Assembly: GCF_036759925.1 (NCBI RefSeq)
Contig: NZ_JAPKIB010000001.1
Coordinates: 372,001-436,000, forward strand
Origin: Kluyvera sp036759925
GTDB taxonomy: Bacteria; Pseudomonadota; Gammaproteobacteria; Enterobacterales; Enterobacteriaceae
Direction of reading: 5' to 3'
Length of the DNA: 64,000 nucleotides
Shown: positions 25,908 to 33,296 of the stretch, in pieces
Layout: each line of letters begins with the position of its first letter
Position numbering within the stretch: position 1 is the first letter of the stretch
Program-made: the position numbers and the translations under genes
Notes under the pieces: model-generated
Database searches by the model: none
What the model was told of the DNA's origin: nothing
Seen by the model: only the letters and a program-made list of their open reading frames with translations

Positions 25908-26351
25908 TTATCCCTGCTGCGCTTTCAATGCCTGCGCCCACTGGCTGGCAGATCTGTCGAGTAACTGGTACACCGCTTCAAATGCCTCACGGCTTTTGCG
26001 ATACGGGTCGGGGATTTCACGCTCGTCATCCCAATGGCCAAACAGCATTACCTTGCCGCGCATCTCTGGCGCTATTTCATGCAAGGTAGCCACATGCCGT
26101 CTCTCCATCGCCAGGATCAGGTCGTACTCCCGGCACATGCGCCCGGAGACTTGCCGCGCGCAGTGGCCATCAAGCGAAATATCATGCACCGCTGCGACGC
26201 TGGCGGCGCGTTCATCCGCCGCTTTTCCCACCAGCGCGCCCAGCCCCGCCGACTCGACGGTGACCGCCGGAAGATGACGGCGTAACAGACGTTCTGCCGT
26301 GGGGGAACGACAGATGTTCCCCACGCATACCACAAGAATTTTGTTAAACAT
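25908..26351 (-). CDS. wzb: Wzb, low-molecular-weight protein-tyrosine phosphatase
   Basis: The 147-residue phosphatase removes phosphate from the tyrosine tail of Wzc, and cycling between the two states is needed for colanic acid assembly. The P-loop VCVGNICRSPTAERL carries the nucleophilic Cys and the Arg (CX5R), and the general acid lies in DPYRKS near residue 115. The ATG at 26351 is five bases after the wza stop and matches the E. coli protein. Codons upstream in the same frame belong to wza read in another frame. wzc follows two bases after the stop. Confidence 0.95.
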   Translation of the reverse strand: MFNKILVVCVGNICRSPTAERLLRRHLPAVTVESAGLGALVGKAADERAASVAAVHDISLDGHCARQVSGRMCREYDLILAMERRHVATLHEIAPEMRGKVMLFGHWDDEREIPDPYRKSREAFEAVYQLLDRSASQWAQALKAQQG

Positions 26352-26356
26352 GACGG

Positions 26357-27490
26357 TTACCAGGTGTGAATGTCTTTCGCCGAGTCGGTCATGTAGCGAA
26401 CGCCACTGATGGTCGGCAACAGTTGGTTGATCAGACGGTTCCAACGGGCAACCGGTGCGGTAGTGACGTAAACCACGTCGTAAGGCTGCAGGACAAAGTT
26501 GGTCGCCATCACCAGCGAGGTCGCATCGGACATATCCAGCTGATAAACGTTGGCCATCTTGCCGTTGTTGCCCGCTTTGGTTGGACGAATCACGAAGATG
26601 CCGCTGGCGTCCGAAGTCGTCAGGTCGATACCTTCCGCCTGGCCGAGCGCTTCGGTCAGCGTCATGCCGCTGAAGTCCATTTTGAGCGTGCTCTGTTTCT
26701 TCACTTCGCCCATCACGAACACTTTCAGGTCATCGTTGCGCGGTACGAACAGAATATCGCCCGGATAAAGCAGGCGGTTCTGGCTCAGATCGCCGTTCTG
26801 CATCAGCGCCTGCACGGAAATACGCTGCTCGCGACCGTCGTGCGTCAGCACCACGTTGCGCCAGTCGGCCAGTTCGCCCAGCCCACCGGCGGCGTTAATG
26901 GCGTCCAGGATGGTCAGCGGTACGTTGGTGATCGCCTGCTGGCCAGATTTATTCACCTGACCGGAGACGTAGACTTTCTGCGAGCGGAAGGCGGCGACGT
27001 TGACGTCCACCTGCGGATCATTGATATAGGCGGCGAGGCGTTGGGTAATGACCTGGCGTATTTCCGCCAGCGTGCGCCCTTTCACCTGCACCTTGCCGAT
27101 GTAGGGATAGAAAATGCTACCGTCAGGCTGAACCCAGTTGCCGGTATCGCTGGAGCTACGATACTGCCCCGCCGGGGTCGTCAGTTCCGGGTGGTCCCAG
27201 ACGGTAACGTTCAGTACATCGCCCGACCCCACGCGGTACTGGTAATTGCTTAACTCCTGATCCAGCGACATGTTGGGCTGCGCGACGTTAGGCCGCGGGC
27301 GTAATTGTTCAATCAGTCGCGGGGTCAGCGGATAAACATTCACCATTCGGCCAATGTCATAATCAGCATCCTGCTGCTTAATCACATCTTTTCCGTAGGT
27401 AGACATATTGCTGCCGGGAAGTATGGTGCAACCACTCATCAAGGTTACCGACACCAATAATGGCATCAATTTTAGTTTGGATTTCATCAT
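26357..27490 (-). CDS. wza: Wza, outer-membrane polysaccharide export lipoprotein
   Basis: Wza forms the octameric outer-membrane channel through which colanic acid leaves the cell. The 377-residue precursor has a lipoprotein signal with lipobox LMSGC (Cys21 lipidated). A polysaccharide export domain (YRVGSGDVLNVTVWDHPEL near 86-104), two SLBB-type repeats (VYVSGQVNKSG, VFVMGEVKKQS) and the C-terminal amphipathic pore helix (WNRLINQLLPTISGVRYM) follow. It is the first gene of the operon, with a 5' leader of roughly 200 bases carrying JUMPStart. Two adjacent ATG codons start the gene; there is no strong Shine-Dalgarno sequence, which is unusual for a highly regulated operon. Confidence 0.95.
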   Translation of the reverse strand: MMKSKLKLMPLLVSVTLMSGCTILPGSNMSTYGKDVIKQQDADYDIGRMVNVYPLTPRLIEQLRPRPNVAQPNMSLDQELSNYQYRVGSGDVLNVTVWDHPELTTPAGQYRSSSDTGNWVQPDGSIFYPYIGKVQVKGRTLAEIRQVITQRLAAYINDPQVDVNVAAFRSQKVYVSGQVNKSGQQAITNVPLTILDAINAAGGLGELADWRNVVLTHDGREQRISVQALMQNGDLSQNRLLYPGDILFVPRNDDLKVFVMGEVKKQSTLKMDFSGMTLTEALGQAEGIDLTTSDASGIFVIRPTKAGNNGKMANVYQLDMSDATSLVMATNFVLQPYDVVYVTTAPVARWNRLINQLLPTISGVRYMTDSAKDIHTW

Positions 27491-27669
27491 TGATTATTTA
27501 TCACTTTGGCAGAAAATTACCCTGTGCGAATTAAATTAATCCGTACCATTTGATTACCACTACATCCACCATGCATTTAATTACTGATGAATATAAATGG
27601 CATATATCCGAAAAAAGTTTGGATTCATCCGCAGGCTATTGACAGAATAATCGAGGCTTCGCTTCACGC

Positions 27670-27707
27670 CTTCAGGCACGCTACCGCCCTTGGCCCACTG
27701 CTACCAA
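27670..27707 (-). promoter_or_regulatory. JUMPStart/ops element of the colanic acid operon
   Basis: On the minus strand the sequence runs from TTGGTAGCAGTGGGCC to GGGCGGTAGCGTGCCTGAAG, the JUMPStart consensus with a perfect ops core (GGCGGTAGCGTG, 27677-27688). It lies in the untranslated leader about 180 bases before wza. RfaH loaded here should carry polymerase through the 23 kb operon. An AT-rich stretch with TATATAA (near 27729-27735) upstream could be the promoter -10 region. Confidence 0.92.
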
Positions 27708-27761
27708 TTCACCTAAAAATCATGTTGTTATATAAAATTCAGCCACGCTAAAAATTAGAAT

Positions 27762-27775
27762 GGAGAATATTCCTG
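27762..27775 (-). promoter_or_regulatory. RcsAB box upstream of wza
   Basis: The sequence GGAGAATATTCCTG contains AGAATATTCCT, which agrees with the published RcsAB box consensus TaAGaatatTCctA over its central eleven bases. It lies upstream of the JUMPStart leader and the presumed wza promoter. This is the position from which the RcsA-RcsB heterodimer activates colanic acid synthesis in E. coli in response to envelope stress. Confidence 0.8.
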
Positions 27776-28146
27776 GATATATAATGCAGGTTCTGTCATT
27801 CCCGCATGACTATTTTATGAAGTACCTCAATGGCTATTCCATTTAGTACCGGGAGAATTGTTGCAGCTAAGCGAATAGCAGGCAAGGTTAGCGCCGCCTA
27901 AAAAATAATTTTAAGAATAAGATTAAGATCAATATTGTCTGGTTTTTTAGGATTTTCTTTATGTTGACAAATTAAACCATGTGCCATTGAAGGATATATT
28001 TCTATAATAAATCCCGTTCTGCTTTTGACTATTATATCCTGTTGCACCTTGATTTTTTGCCATGAGAAATCTCAGCCAAACGTTGCAATTTGCCGTCGCT
28101 TTATCCATGATCAATTCGTCATATAACATAAGGTTTTAACCAACGT
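27776..28146. other. AT-rich intergenic region between wza and yegH
   Basis: This 371-base stretch separates the divergent wza and yegH genes. It is much richer in A and T than the flanking genes. I see no ORF, RNA gene or strong inverted repeat. A TTGACA hexamer occurs at 27964 but has no well-spaced -10 box, so the yegH promoter is not assigned. Confidence 0.6.
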
Positions 28147-29730
28147 ATGGAATGGATTGCCGATCCGTCTATTTGGGCGGGACTCGTGACGCTGGTCGTC
28201 ATCGAGCTGGTTCTCGGAATTGATAATCTGGTGTTTATCGCCATCCTCGCCGAAAAGCTGCCACCAGCCCAACGCGACCGCGCACGCGTCACCGGGTTGA
28301 TTCTGGCGATGCTGATGCGCCTGCTGCTGCTGGCCTCAATCTCGTGGCTGGTCACCCTGACTAAACCGCTGTTTAGCATCCGCGACTTCACCTTTAGCGC
28401 CCGCGATCTGATTATGCTGGTCGGCGGCTTCTTCCTGCTGTTTAAAGCCACGGTAGAGCTTAATGAGCGGCTGGAGGGGAAAGATAACGATAACCCGACG
28501 CAGCGCCGTGGCGCGCGTTTTTGGGGCGTTGTCGCGCAAATCGTGGTGCTGGACGCGGTCTTCTCGCTTGATTCGGTGATCACCGCCGTTGGCATGGTCG
28601 ACCATCTGGCGGTCATGATGGCTGCGGTCATTATTGCTATCAGCCTGATGCTGATGGCCAGCCGGGCGCTGACCCGCTTTGTGAACAGCCACCCGACGAT
28701 TGTTATTTTGTGTCTGAGCTTCCTGCTGATGATTGGCTTTAGCCTGGTGGCGGAAGGTTTCGGCCTCGTCATACCAAAAGGCTATCTGTACGCCGCCATC
28801 GGTTTCTCGGTGATGATTGAGTTCTTAAACCAACTGGCTATCTTTAACCGTCGCCGCTTCCTCACCGCTAACCAGTCGCTGCGTAGCCGTACCACGGAGG
28901 CGGTCATGCGCCTGCTGAGCGGTCAAAAAGAGGATGCCGAGCTTGATGCGGGCACCGCCTCGCTGCTGGTAGACCAGAGCGATCAGCAGATCTTCGACCC
29001 GCAGGAGCGGCGGATGATTGAGCGCGTGCTGAACCTCAACCAGCGTACCGTGAGCAGCATCATGACCTCGCGTCATGATATTGAGCACATCGACCTGAGC
29101 GCGCCGGAAAGCGAAGTGCGCGCGCTGCTGGAGAAAAACCAGCACACCCGTCTGGTGGTTACCGGCGGCGATGATGAAGAGGATTTGCTCGGCGTGGTGC
29201 ACGTGATTGACCTGTTGCAGCAGTCTTTGCGCGGCGAACCGTTGGATCTGCGCGTGTTAATTCGTCAGCCGCTGGTGTTCCCGGAAGCGCTGCCGCTGCT
29301 GTCGGCGCTGGAGCAGTTCCGTAACGCCCGTACCCACTTCGCCTTTGTGGTGGATGAGTTTGGTTCGGTTGAGGGGATTGTGACGCTCAGCGACGTGACG
29401 GAAACCATCGCCGGTAATCTGCCAAACGAAGCGGAAGAGATTGATGCCCGCCACGACATTCAGAAAAATGCCGACGGCACCTGGACCGCTAACGGGCATA
29501 TGCCGCTGGAAGATTTAGTGCAGTACATTCCGCTACCGCTGGACGAGAAGCGTGAGTACCACACCATCGCCGGGCTGCTGATGGAGCACCTGCAGCGTAT
29601 TCCGAAAGCCGGTGAGGAAGTGCAGATTGGCCCGTGGACGCTCAAAACCCTGCAGGTTGAGAGCCACCGGGTACAGAAAGTGCAGATTATCCCACCGCCG
29701 CGGGATGATGAGTGGGATTACGAAGTGTAG
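28147..29730 (+). CDS. yegH: YegH, TerC-family membrane protein with CBS and CorC/HlyC domains
   Basis: The 527-residue protein equals E. coli YegH in length. The N-terminal half (about 1-230) is a TerC-type membrane domain with seven hydrophobic helices and the charged motifs ELVLGIDNLVFIAIL and LDAVFSLDSVITAVG, whose acidic residues are thought to bind metal ions within the membrane. A CBS pair follows (about 300-425; RTVSSIMTSRHDIEHID, then VDEFGSVEGIVTL), then a CorC/HlyC transporter-associated domain to the end. The architecture suggests ion flux, possibly divalent metal, gated by a ligand. No direct function is established. It is monocistronic and convergent with asmA. Confidence 0.93.
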   Translation: MEWIADPSIWAGLVTLVVIELVLGIDNLVFIAILAEKLPPAQRDRARVTGLILAMLMRLLLLASISWLVTLTKPLFSIRDFTFSARDLIMLVGGFFLLFKATVELNERLEGKDNDNPTQRRGARFWGVVAQIVVLDAVFSLDSVITAVGMVDHLAVMMAAVIIAISLMLMASRALTRFVNSHPTIVILCLSFLLMIGFSLVAEGFGLVIPKGYLYAAIGFSVMIEFLNQLAIFNRRRFLTANQSLRSRTTEAVMRLLSGQKEDAELDAGTASLLVDQSDQQIFDPQERRMIERVLNLNQRTVSSIMTSRHDIEHIDLSAPESEVRALLEKNQHTRLVVTGGDDEEDLLGVVHVIDLLQQSLRGEPLDLRVLIRQPLVFPEALPLLSALEQFRNARTHFAFVVDEFGSVEGIVTLSDVTETIAGNLPNEAEEIDARHDIQKNADGTWTANGHMPLEDLVQYIPLPLDEKREYHTIAGLLMEHLQRIPKAGEEVQIGPWTLKTLQVESHRVQKVQIIPPPRDDEWDYEV

Positions 29731-29743
29731 TGAGGAGCCCGTC

Positions 29744-29771
29744 CCGGCGTCGCGTTGCTCGGCCGGGCTAC
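29744..29771. repeat. Half REP element between yegH and asmA
   Basis: CCCGGCGTCGCGTTGCTCGG followed by CCGGGCTAC is one arm of the GTAGCCCGG-family repeat found complete at 54001. It lies in the 37-base gap between the convergent stops of yegH and asmA and overlaps the asmA stop. It could act as a shared 3' end for both transcripts. Confidence 0.75.
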
Positions 29772-31615
29772 TTGTTCAGCAGTTTCTGCACGTCTTTACC
29801 GGACTGGGTGTTTTTATTGCGCTCTGCCCACTCATTCAGCCGCCGCTTGGCTTCATTTTGCAGCTGACGGCGCAGCACCTGATCAACCTGCAGACTGTAA
29901 TTCAGCTCAGACCATTTGCCATATACCCGCAGCGGAATCGCGGTACGCTTGAGCATATCCACCAGCTTGCCCTCGCCCTGCCATCCATCAGTCACCTGAA
30001 TAGCGAACTGCATATCGCCCTCTTCTTTCACCAGATCCAGCGCACCTTTGCCGGTTAATGACATCAGCGACGACGAGCCGCTCATGTTATCGAGGGTCAG
30101 AATGCCGCTGTCGAGGTCGATATCGGCGGTAAGCTTGTCGAGGCGCGTCGCGCTGTCGTCGTTTTCCTTAGCGCGTACGTCAGTGCTGCGTTCAACCGCC
30201 TGCTGCACCAGCTGCTGGAAGTTGAGGCCTTCGGTACGGGTATCCTGCATCTCAATGGACGCCTGCCCCTGCCAATCGCGACGGAAATGGTTAGCATCCA
30301 CCACCGAGCCGGAGAAATCCCCCGCCAGCGACATTTTGCCTGCCATGTCTATCGGGTAGTTAAAGGCTTTCAGCAGACTGCCGATCTCGATGTTATCAAG
30401 CTTCGGCTGGAACGCCGCCTGCGGTACGCTATTGCGAGCATCAACCGTACCCGGCAAGGAGAGCATCCCACCGCCGAGTTTTCCTTCCAGTTGAGCGATG
30501 TGCAGCAAACCGCGCTGGTTGTCGGCCTGAATACGCACGTCGGTAAACGGCATTTCGCGCCAAACCACCTGCTTCGCCGTCATCGCCAGGGTCCCGTCAA
30601 AGCTATTCAGCCCGCTGTACGGCACCACCTTCACGCCGTTGGCAATAACCGGACGCGGCTGTTTTGGCGTCGCCTGCGCTTTTTGTACGTCTCCGCCGTT
30701 GCTCGGCAGAATGTCCGAATGCAGCAGCAGGTTATCAAGATTGAGCTTATCGGACTGCAGATCCAGCGCCCAGAGCGGGTAATCACCGAGGACCACGCTG
30801 CCGGAACCGGTCAATGAACTGTCGTTCGCCGTCAGGTTCAGGGCGCTAAAGCTAAGCTTCTTCGCCTCCTCCTGCCAGCTGGCGTTCAGGCTGCCGTTAC
30901 CGCTGATGCCCTGCGCCGGAAGATCTGCGCCCTGAAGCTGCCAGCTAAGCTGCGACAGCTGCGCGTCCAGGCGATGCGGGTAGTCAGCGGCCTGCACCTG
31001 GGCGGAAAAACTGAGGGTTAAATCGCGCTGGTCGCGGTTGAGGCGACCGGAGAAATCAACTTCTGCCTGATGGTTGGCATCCTGCTCCATCTGCAGACGA
31101 ATATCGCGCACCGTCACCTGCTCATCGTCTTCATGCTGGAAGACCAGCACGCTATCCACGACCTGCAGTGCCGCAATATCAAAGGACCAGCCGCTGTTGC
31201 CCGGCTCCTGCGGCAGCGACGTGCCTTTTGGTGCCACCGGGGCGTTTTGCGCGCGTTCGGCTTCGGTTTGCGGCGTCAGTTGAATCACCGCGCCTTTGAG
31301 CATCACCTGCTTCACCTGAAGCTGATGCGAGAGCAGCGGCATCAGCGCCACGTCAAGACGCATATTGTCTGCCCGCACCAGCGGCGCACTGGCCCCCGGC
31401 GCGGTTAAGGTCATACGACCCGCGAGGATGCTCAGGCGCGGCCAGACGTGCCAGCGCAACGAGCCATCAAGCTGAAGCTGATAGCCGCTACGTGCTTCAA
31501 CCTGTTTCACCATATAGCTGCGGAAATCGTTGGGATTCACCAGCAGCACCAGCGATGACAGTCCAGCGACCAGCACCACCAGCAGGATCATCAGCGTCGT
31601 CAATATTCGTCTCAT
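29768..31615 (-). CDS. asmA: AsmA, inner-membrane-anchored AsmA-family protein
   Basis: The 615-residue protein (617 in E. coli) has one N-terminal membrane helix (residues 4-26) and a large periplasmic body with the AsmA domain at both ends. The start is MRRILTTLMILLVVLVAG, then NPNDFRSYMVKQVEA. E. coli AsmA affects outer-membrane protein assembly and lipid composition; the family is now viewed as bridge-like lipid transport proteins related to TamB and YhdP. The body is rich in alternating beta strands, as expected for that fold. It lies 26 bases after dcd and is probably co-transcribed with it. Confidence 0.94.
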   Translation of the reverse strand: MRRILTTLMILLVVLVAGLSSLVLLVNPNDFRSYMVKQVEARSGYQLQLDGSLRWHVWPRLSILAGRMTLTAPGASAPLVRADNMRLDVALMPLLSHQLQVKQVMLKGAVIQLTPQTEAERAQNAPVAPKGTSLPQEPGNSGWSFDIAALQVVDSVLVFQHEDDEQVTVRDIRLQMEQDANHQAEVDFSGRLNRDQRDLTLSFSAQVQAADYPHRLDAQLSQLSWQLQGADLPAQGISGNGSLNASWQEEAKKLSFSALNLTANDSSLTGSGSVVLGDYPLWALDLQSDKLNLDNLLLHSDILPSNGGDVQKAQATPKQPRPVIANGVKVVPYSGLNSFDGTLAMTAKQVVWREMPFTDVRIQADNQRGLLHIAQLEGKLGGGMLSLPGTVDARNSVPQAAFQPKLDNIEIGSLLKAFNYPIDMAGKMSLAGDFSGSVVDANHFRRDWQGQASIEMQDTRTEGLNFQQLVQQAVERSTDVRAKENDDSATRLDKLTADIDLDSGILTLDNMSGSSSLMSLTGKGALDLVKEEGDMQFAIQVTDGWQGEGKLVDMLKRTAIPLRVYGKWSELNYSLQVDQVLRRQLQNEAKRRLNEWAERNKNTQSGKDVQKLLNK

Positions 31616-31641
31616 GGCACCCTCATCAGGTTCGCGGCGGA

Positions 31642-32223
31642 TCAGTCTTTATCAATACGACTGGCGACCGCACCCTGCTGATCGCGATATTTCGCATCTT
31701 CGCGACGGTTGTACGGGCGATCGGCGGGGCCAGACAGCGGCTCAAAGCTCAGCGCGCCGATTAACATCCCCGGACGCAGCGCCAGCGGCAGTTTGCCTGA
31801 ATTGTAGAACTCCAGCACGATGCAGCCGGACCAGCCTGGATCGATACGGTGGGCGGTCACGTGTACCATCAGCCCCAGACGCGCCAGTGAAGAGCGCCCG
31901 TCGAGCCAGCCGACCAGATCCGCCGGCAGCGTCACCGACTCCAGCGTCACCGCCAGCGCCAGCTCACCCGGATGCAGATAGAAAGCATCGCCCTCAGGCA
32001 GCACAATCTCTTCACTCATCACGCGATCCAGCGCCGCGCTGACTTCCGCCTTCGGCCCGCTTAAATCAATATAGGCCGCCGTATGACCGCTAAAGGTGCG
32101 AAACTTGTTGCCTAAACGCACGTCAACCGTCGCGCCGTTGATACGCTCAATCGGCGGACGCGGGTTAATCGACAGTCGGCCGTCATCCAGCCAGGCTTCT
32201 ATGTCTCGGTCGCACAGACGCAT
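31642..32223 (-). CDS. dcd: Dcd, dCTP deaminase
   Basis: Dcd converts dCTP to dUTP and so supplies most of the dUMP for thymidylate synthesis. The 193-residue protein has the E. coli length, the catalytic-Glu region and nucleotide-binding motif DGRSSLARLGLMVHVTAH near residues 107-124, and the C-terminal GERPYNRREDAKYRDQQ-like tail, here starting ADRPYNRR. It lies between udk and asmA in the conserved udk-dcd-asmA order, all on one strand. Nothing departs from the family. Confidence 0.96.
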   Translation of the reverse strand: MRLCDRDIEAWLDDGRLSINPRPPIERINGATVDVRLGNKFRTFSGHTAAYIDLSGPKAEVSAALDRVMSEEIVLPEGDAFYLHPGELALAVTLESVTLPADLVGWLDGRSSLARLGLMVHVTAHRIDPGWSGCIVLEFYNSGKLPLALRPGMLIGALSFEPLSGPADRPYNRREDAKYRDQQGAVASRIDKD

Positions 32224-32302
32224 ATCACTCTCCTTTATGTACTACCTGCCCTCTTCCGGCATGGTTGAGGGCTATTAATGCACGTTACACAATTCGCGTG
32301 AG

Positions 32303-32944
32303 TTATTCAAAAAACTGACTAATTTTCGCTTTCAGAATGTCGATAGCGATGCGGTTTTTACCCCCACGCGGCACGATGATGTCGGCGTACTGCTTGGACG
32401 GTTCGATAAACTGCAGGAACATTGGACGCACGGTTTTCTGGTACTGAGCCATCACCGAGTCCATCGAACGCCCGCGCTCGTTAACGTCACGCTTGATACG
32501 ACGCATCAGGCAAATATCCAGCGGGGTATCAACGAAAATAGAGAAGTTCATCTCTTCACGCAGGCGCGCATCCGTCAGCAGCAGGATCCCTTCAAGGATG
32601 ATCACTTTTTTCGGTTCGATGTGGATCGTTTCCTGAGTACGGGTGTGCTCGACGTAACTATAGACCGGCAGTTCGATAGCGGTGCCGCGTTTTAAGGTCT
32701 GCAAATGCTGGAACAGCAGACTGTGGTCCATCGCATTAGGATGGTCATAATTGGTTTTTACCCGATCTTCCATGGACAGGTGACTTTGGTCTTTGTAATA
32801 GCTATCTTCAGGGATAACACCGATATGCTCATCACCAACCTGCTCGCGTAATTCGCGATACAGCGTACTAGCAATAAGACTTTTACCTGAAGCCGATGCG
32901 CCGGCGATGCCTACAATGACGCACTGATGAGACTTATCAGTCAT
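32303..32944 (-). CDS. udk: Udk, uridine/cytidine kinase
   Basis: Udk phosphorylates uridine and cytidine with GTP or ATP in pyrimidine salvage. The 213-residue protein (the same as E. coli) has the P-loop GIAGASASGKS near residues 11-21, the DSYYKDQSHLSMEDR substrate region near 47 and the RDVNERGRSMDSVMAQY lid near 148. The ATG at 32944 (MTDKSHQC) gives the family length; an 18-residue upstream extension in frame is not supported. It is followed by dcd at about 80 bases. Confidence 0.96.
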   Translation of the reverse strand: MTDKSHQCVIVGIAGASASGKSLIASTLYRELREQVGDEHIGVIPEDSYYKDQSHLSMEDRVKTNYDHPNAMDHSLLFQHLQTLKRGTAIELPVYSYVEHTRTQETIHIEPKKVIILEGILLLTDARLREEMNFSIFVDTPLDICLMRRIKRDVNERGRSMDSVMAQYQKTVRPMFLQFIEPSKQYADIIVPRGGKNRIAIDILKAKISQFFE

Positions 32945-33193
32945 AAATTTTGCGACCCGATTAACCTGGATGATAGGAAGGACGGCACGGACAGACAATA
33001 TTATTCAAGAGGTGAAGTTCTGAATAATCAGGTGTACCAGCGCCAAACGCGGCAATTATAGGGATTTCATAGCGACGATACCAGTCGAATGCATCGTTCT
33101 GCGGTGACAATCGGCTAAACGCCGTCGGGACACGTTCCCGCGCAAGTAATTATTCACGAAGAAAATATTACGCTTGTGATGAATTAGTGATTA

Positions 33194-33222
33194 TTGTCAA
33201 TAAGTGTCACAGATCCGATAAA
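33194..33222 (+). promoter_or_regulatory. Candidate sigma-70 promoter for yegE
   Basis: TTGTCA and GATAAA are separated by exactly 17 bases, upstream of yegE. The 250 bases between the divergent udk and yegE genes hold no ORF or RNA gene that I can recognise. The assignment rests on the boxes only. Confidence 0.4.
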
Positions 33223-33296
33223 CGCCGCCTAAGTTGGTGCATAATCGACATTAATGTCGGCATGGCCGGAGTGTGCAGTTCCGGATAATCGTGGTA

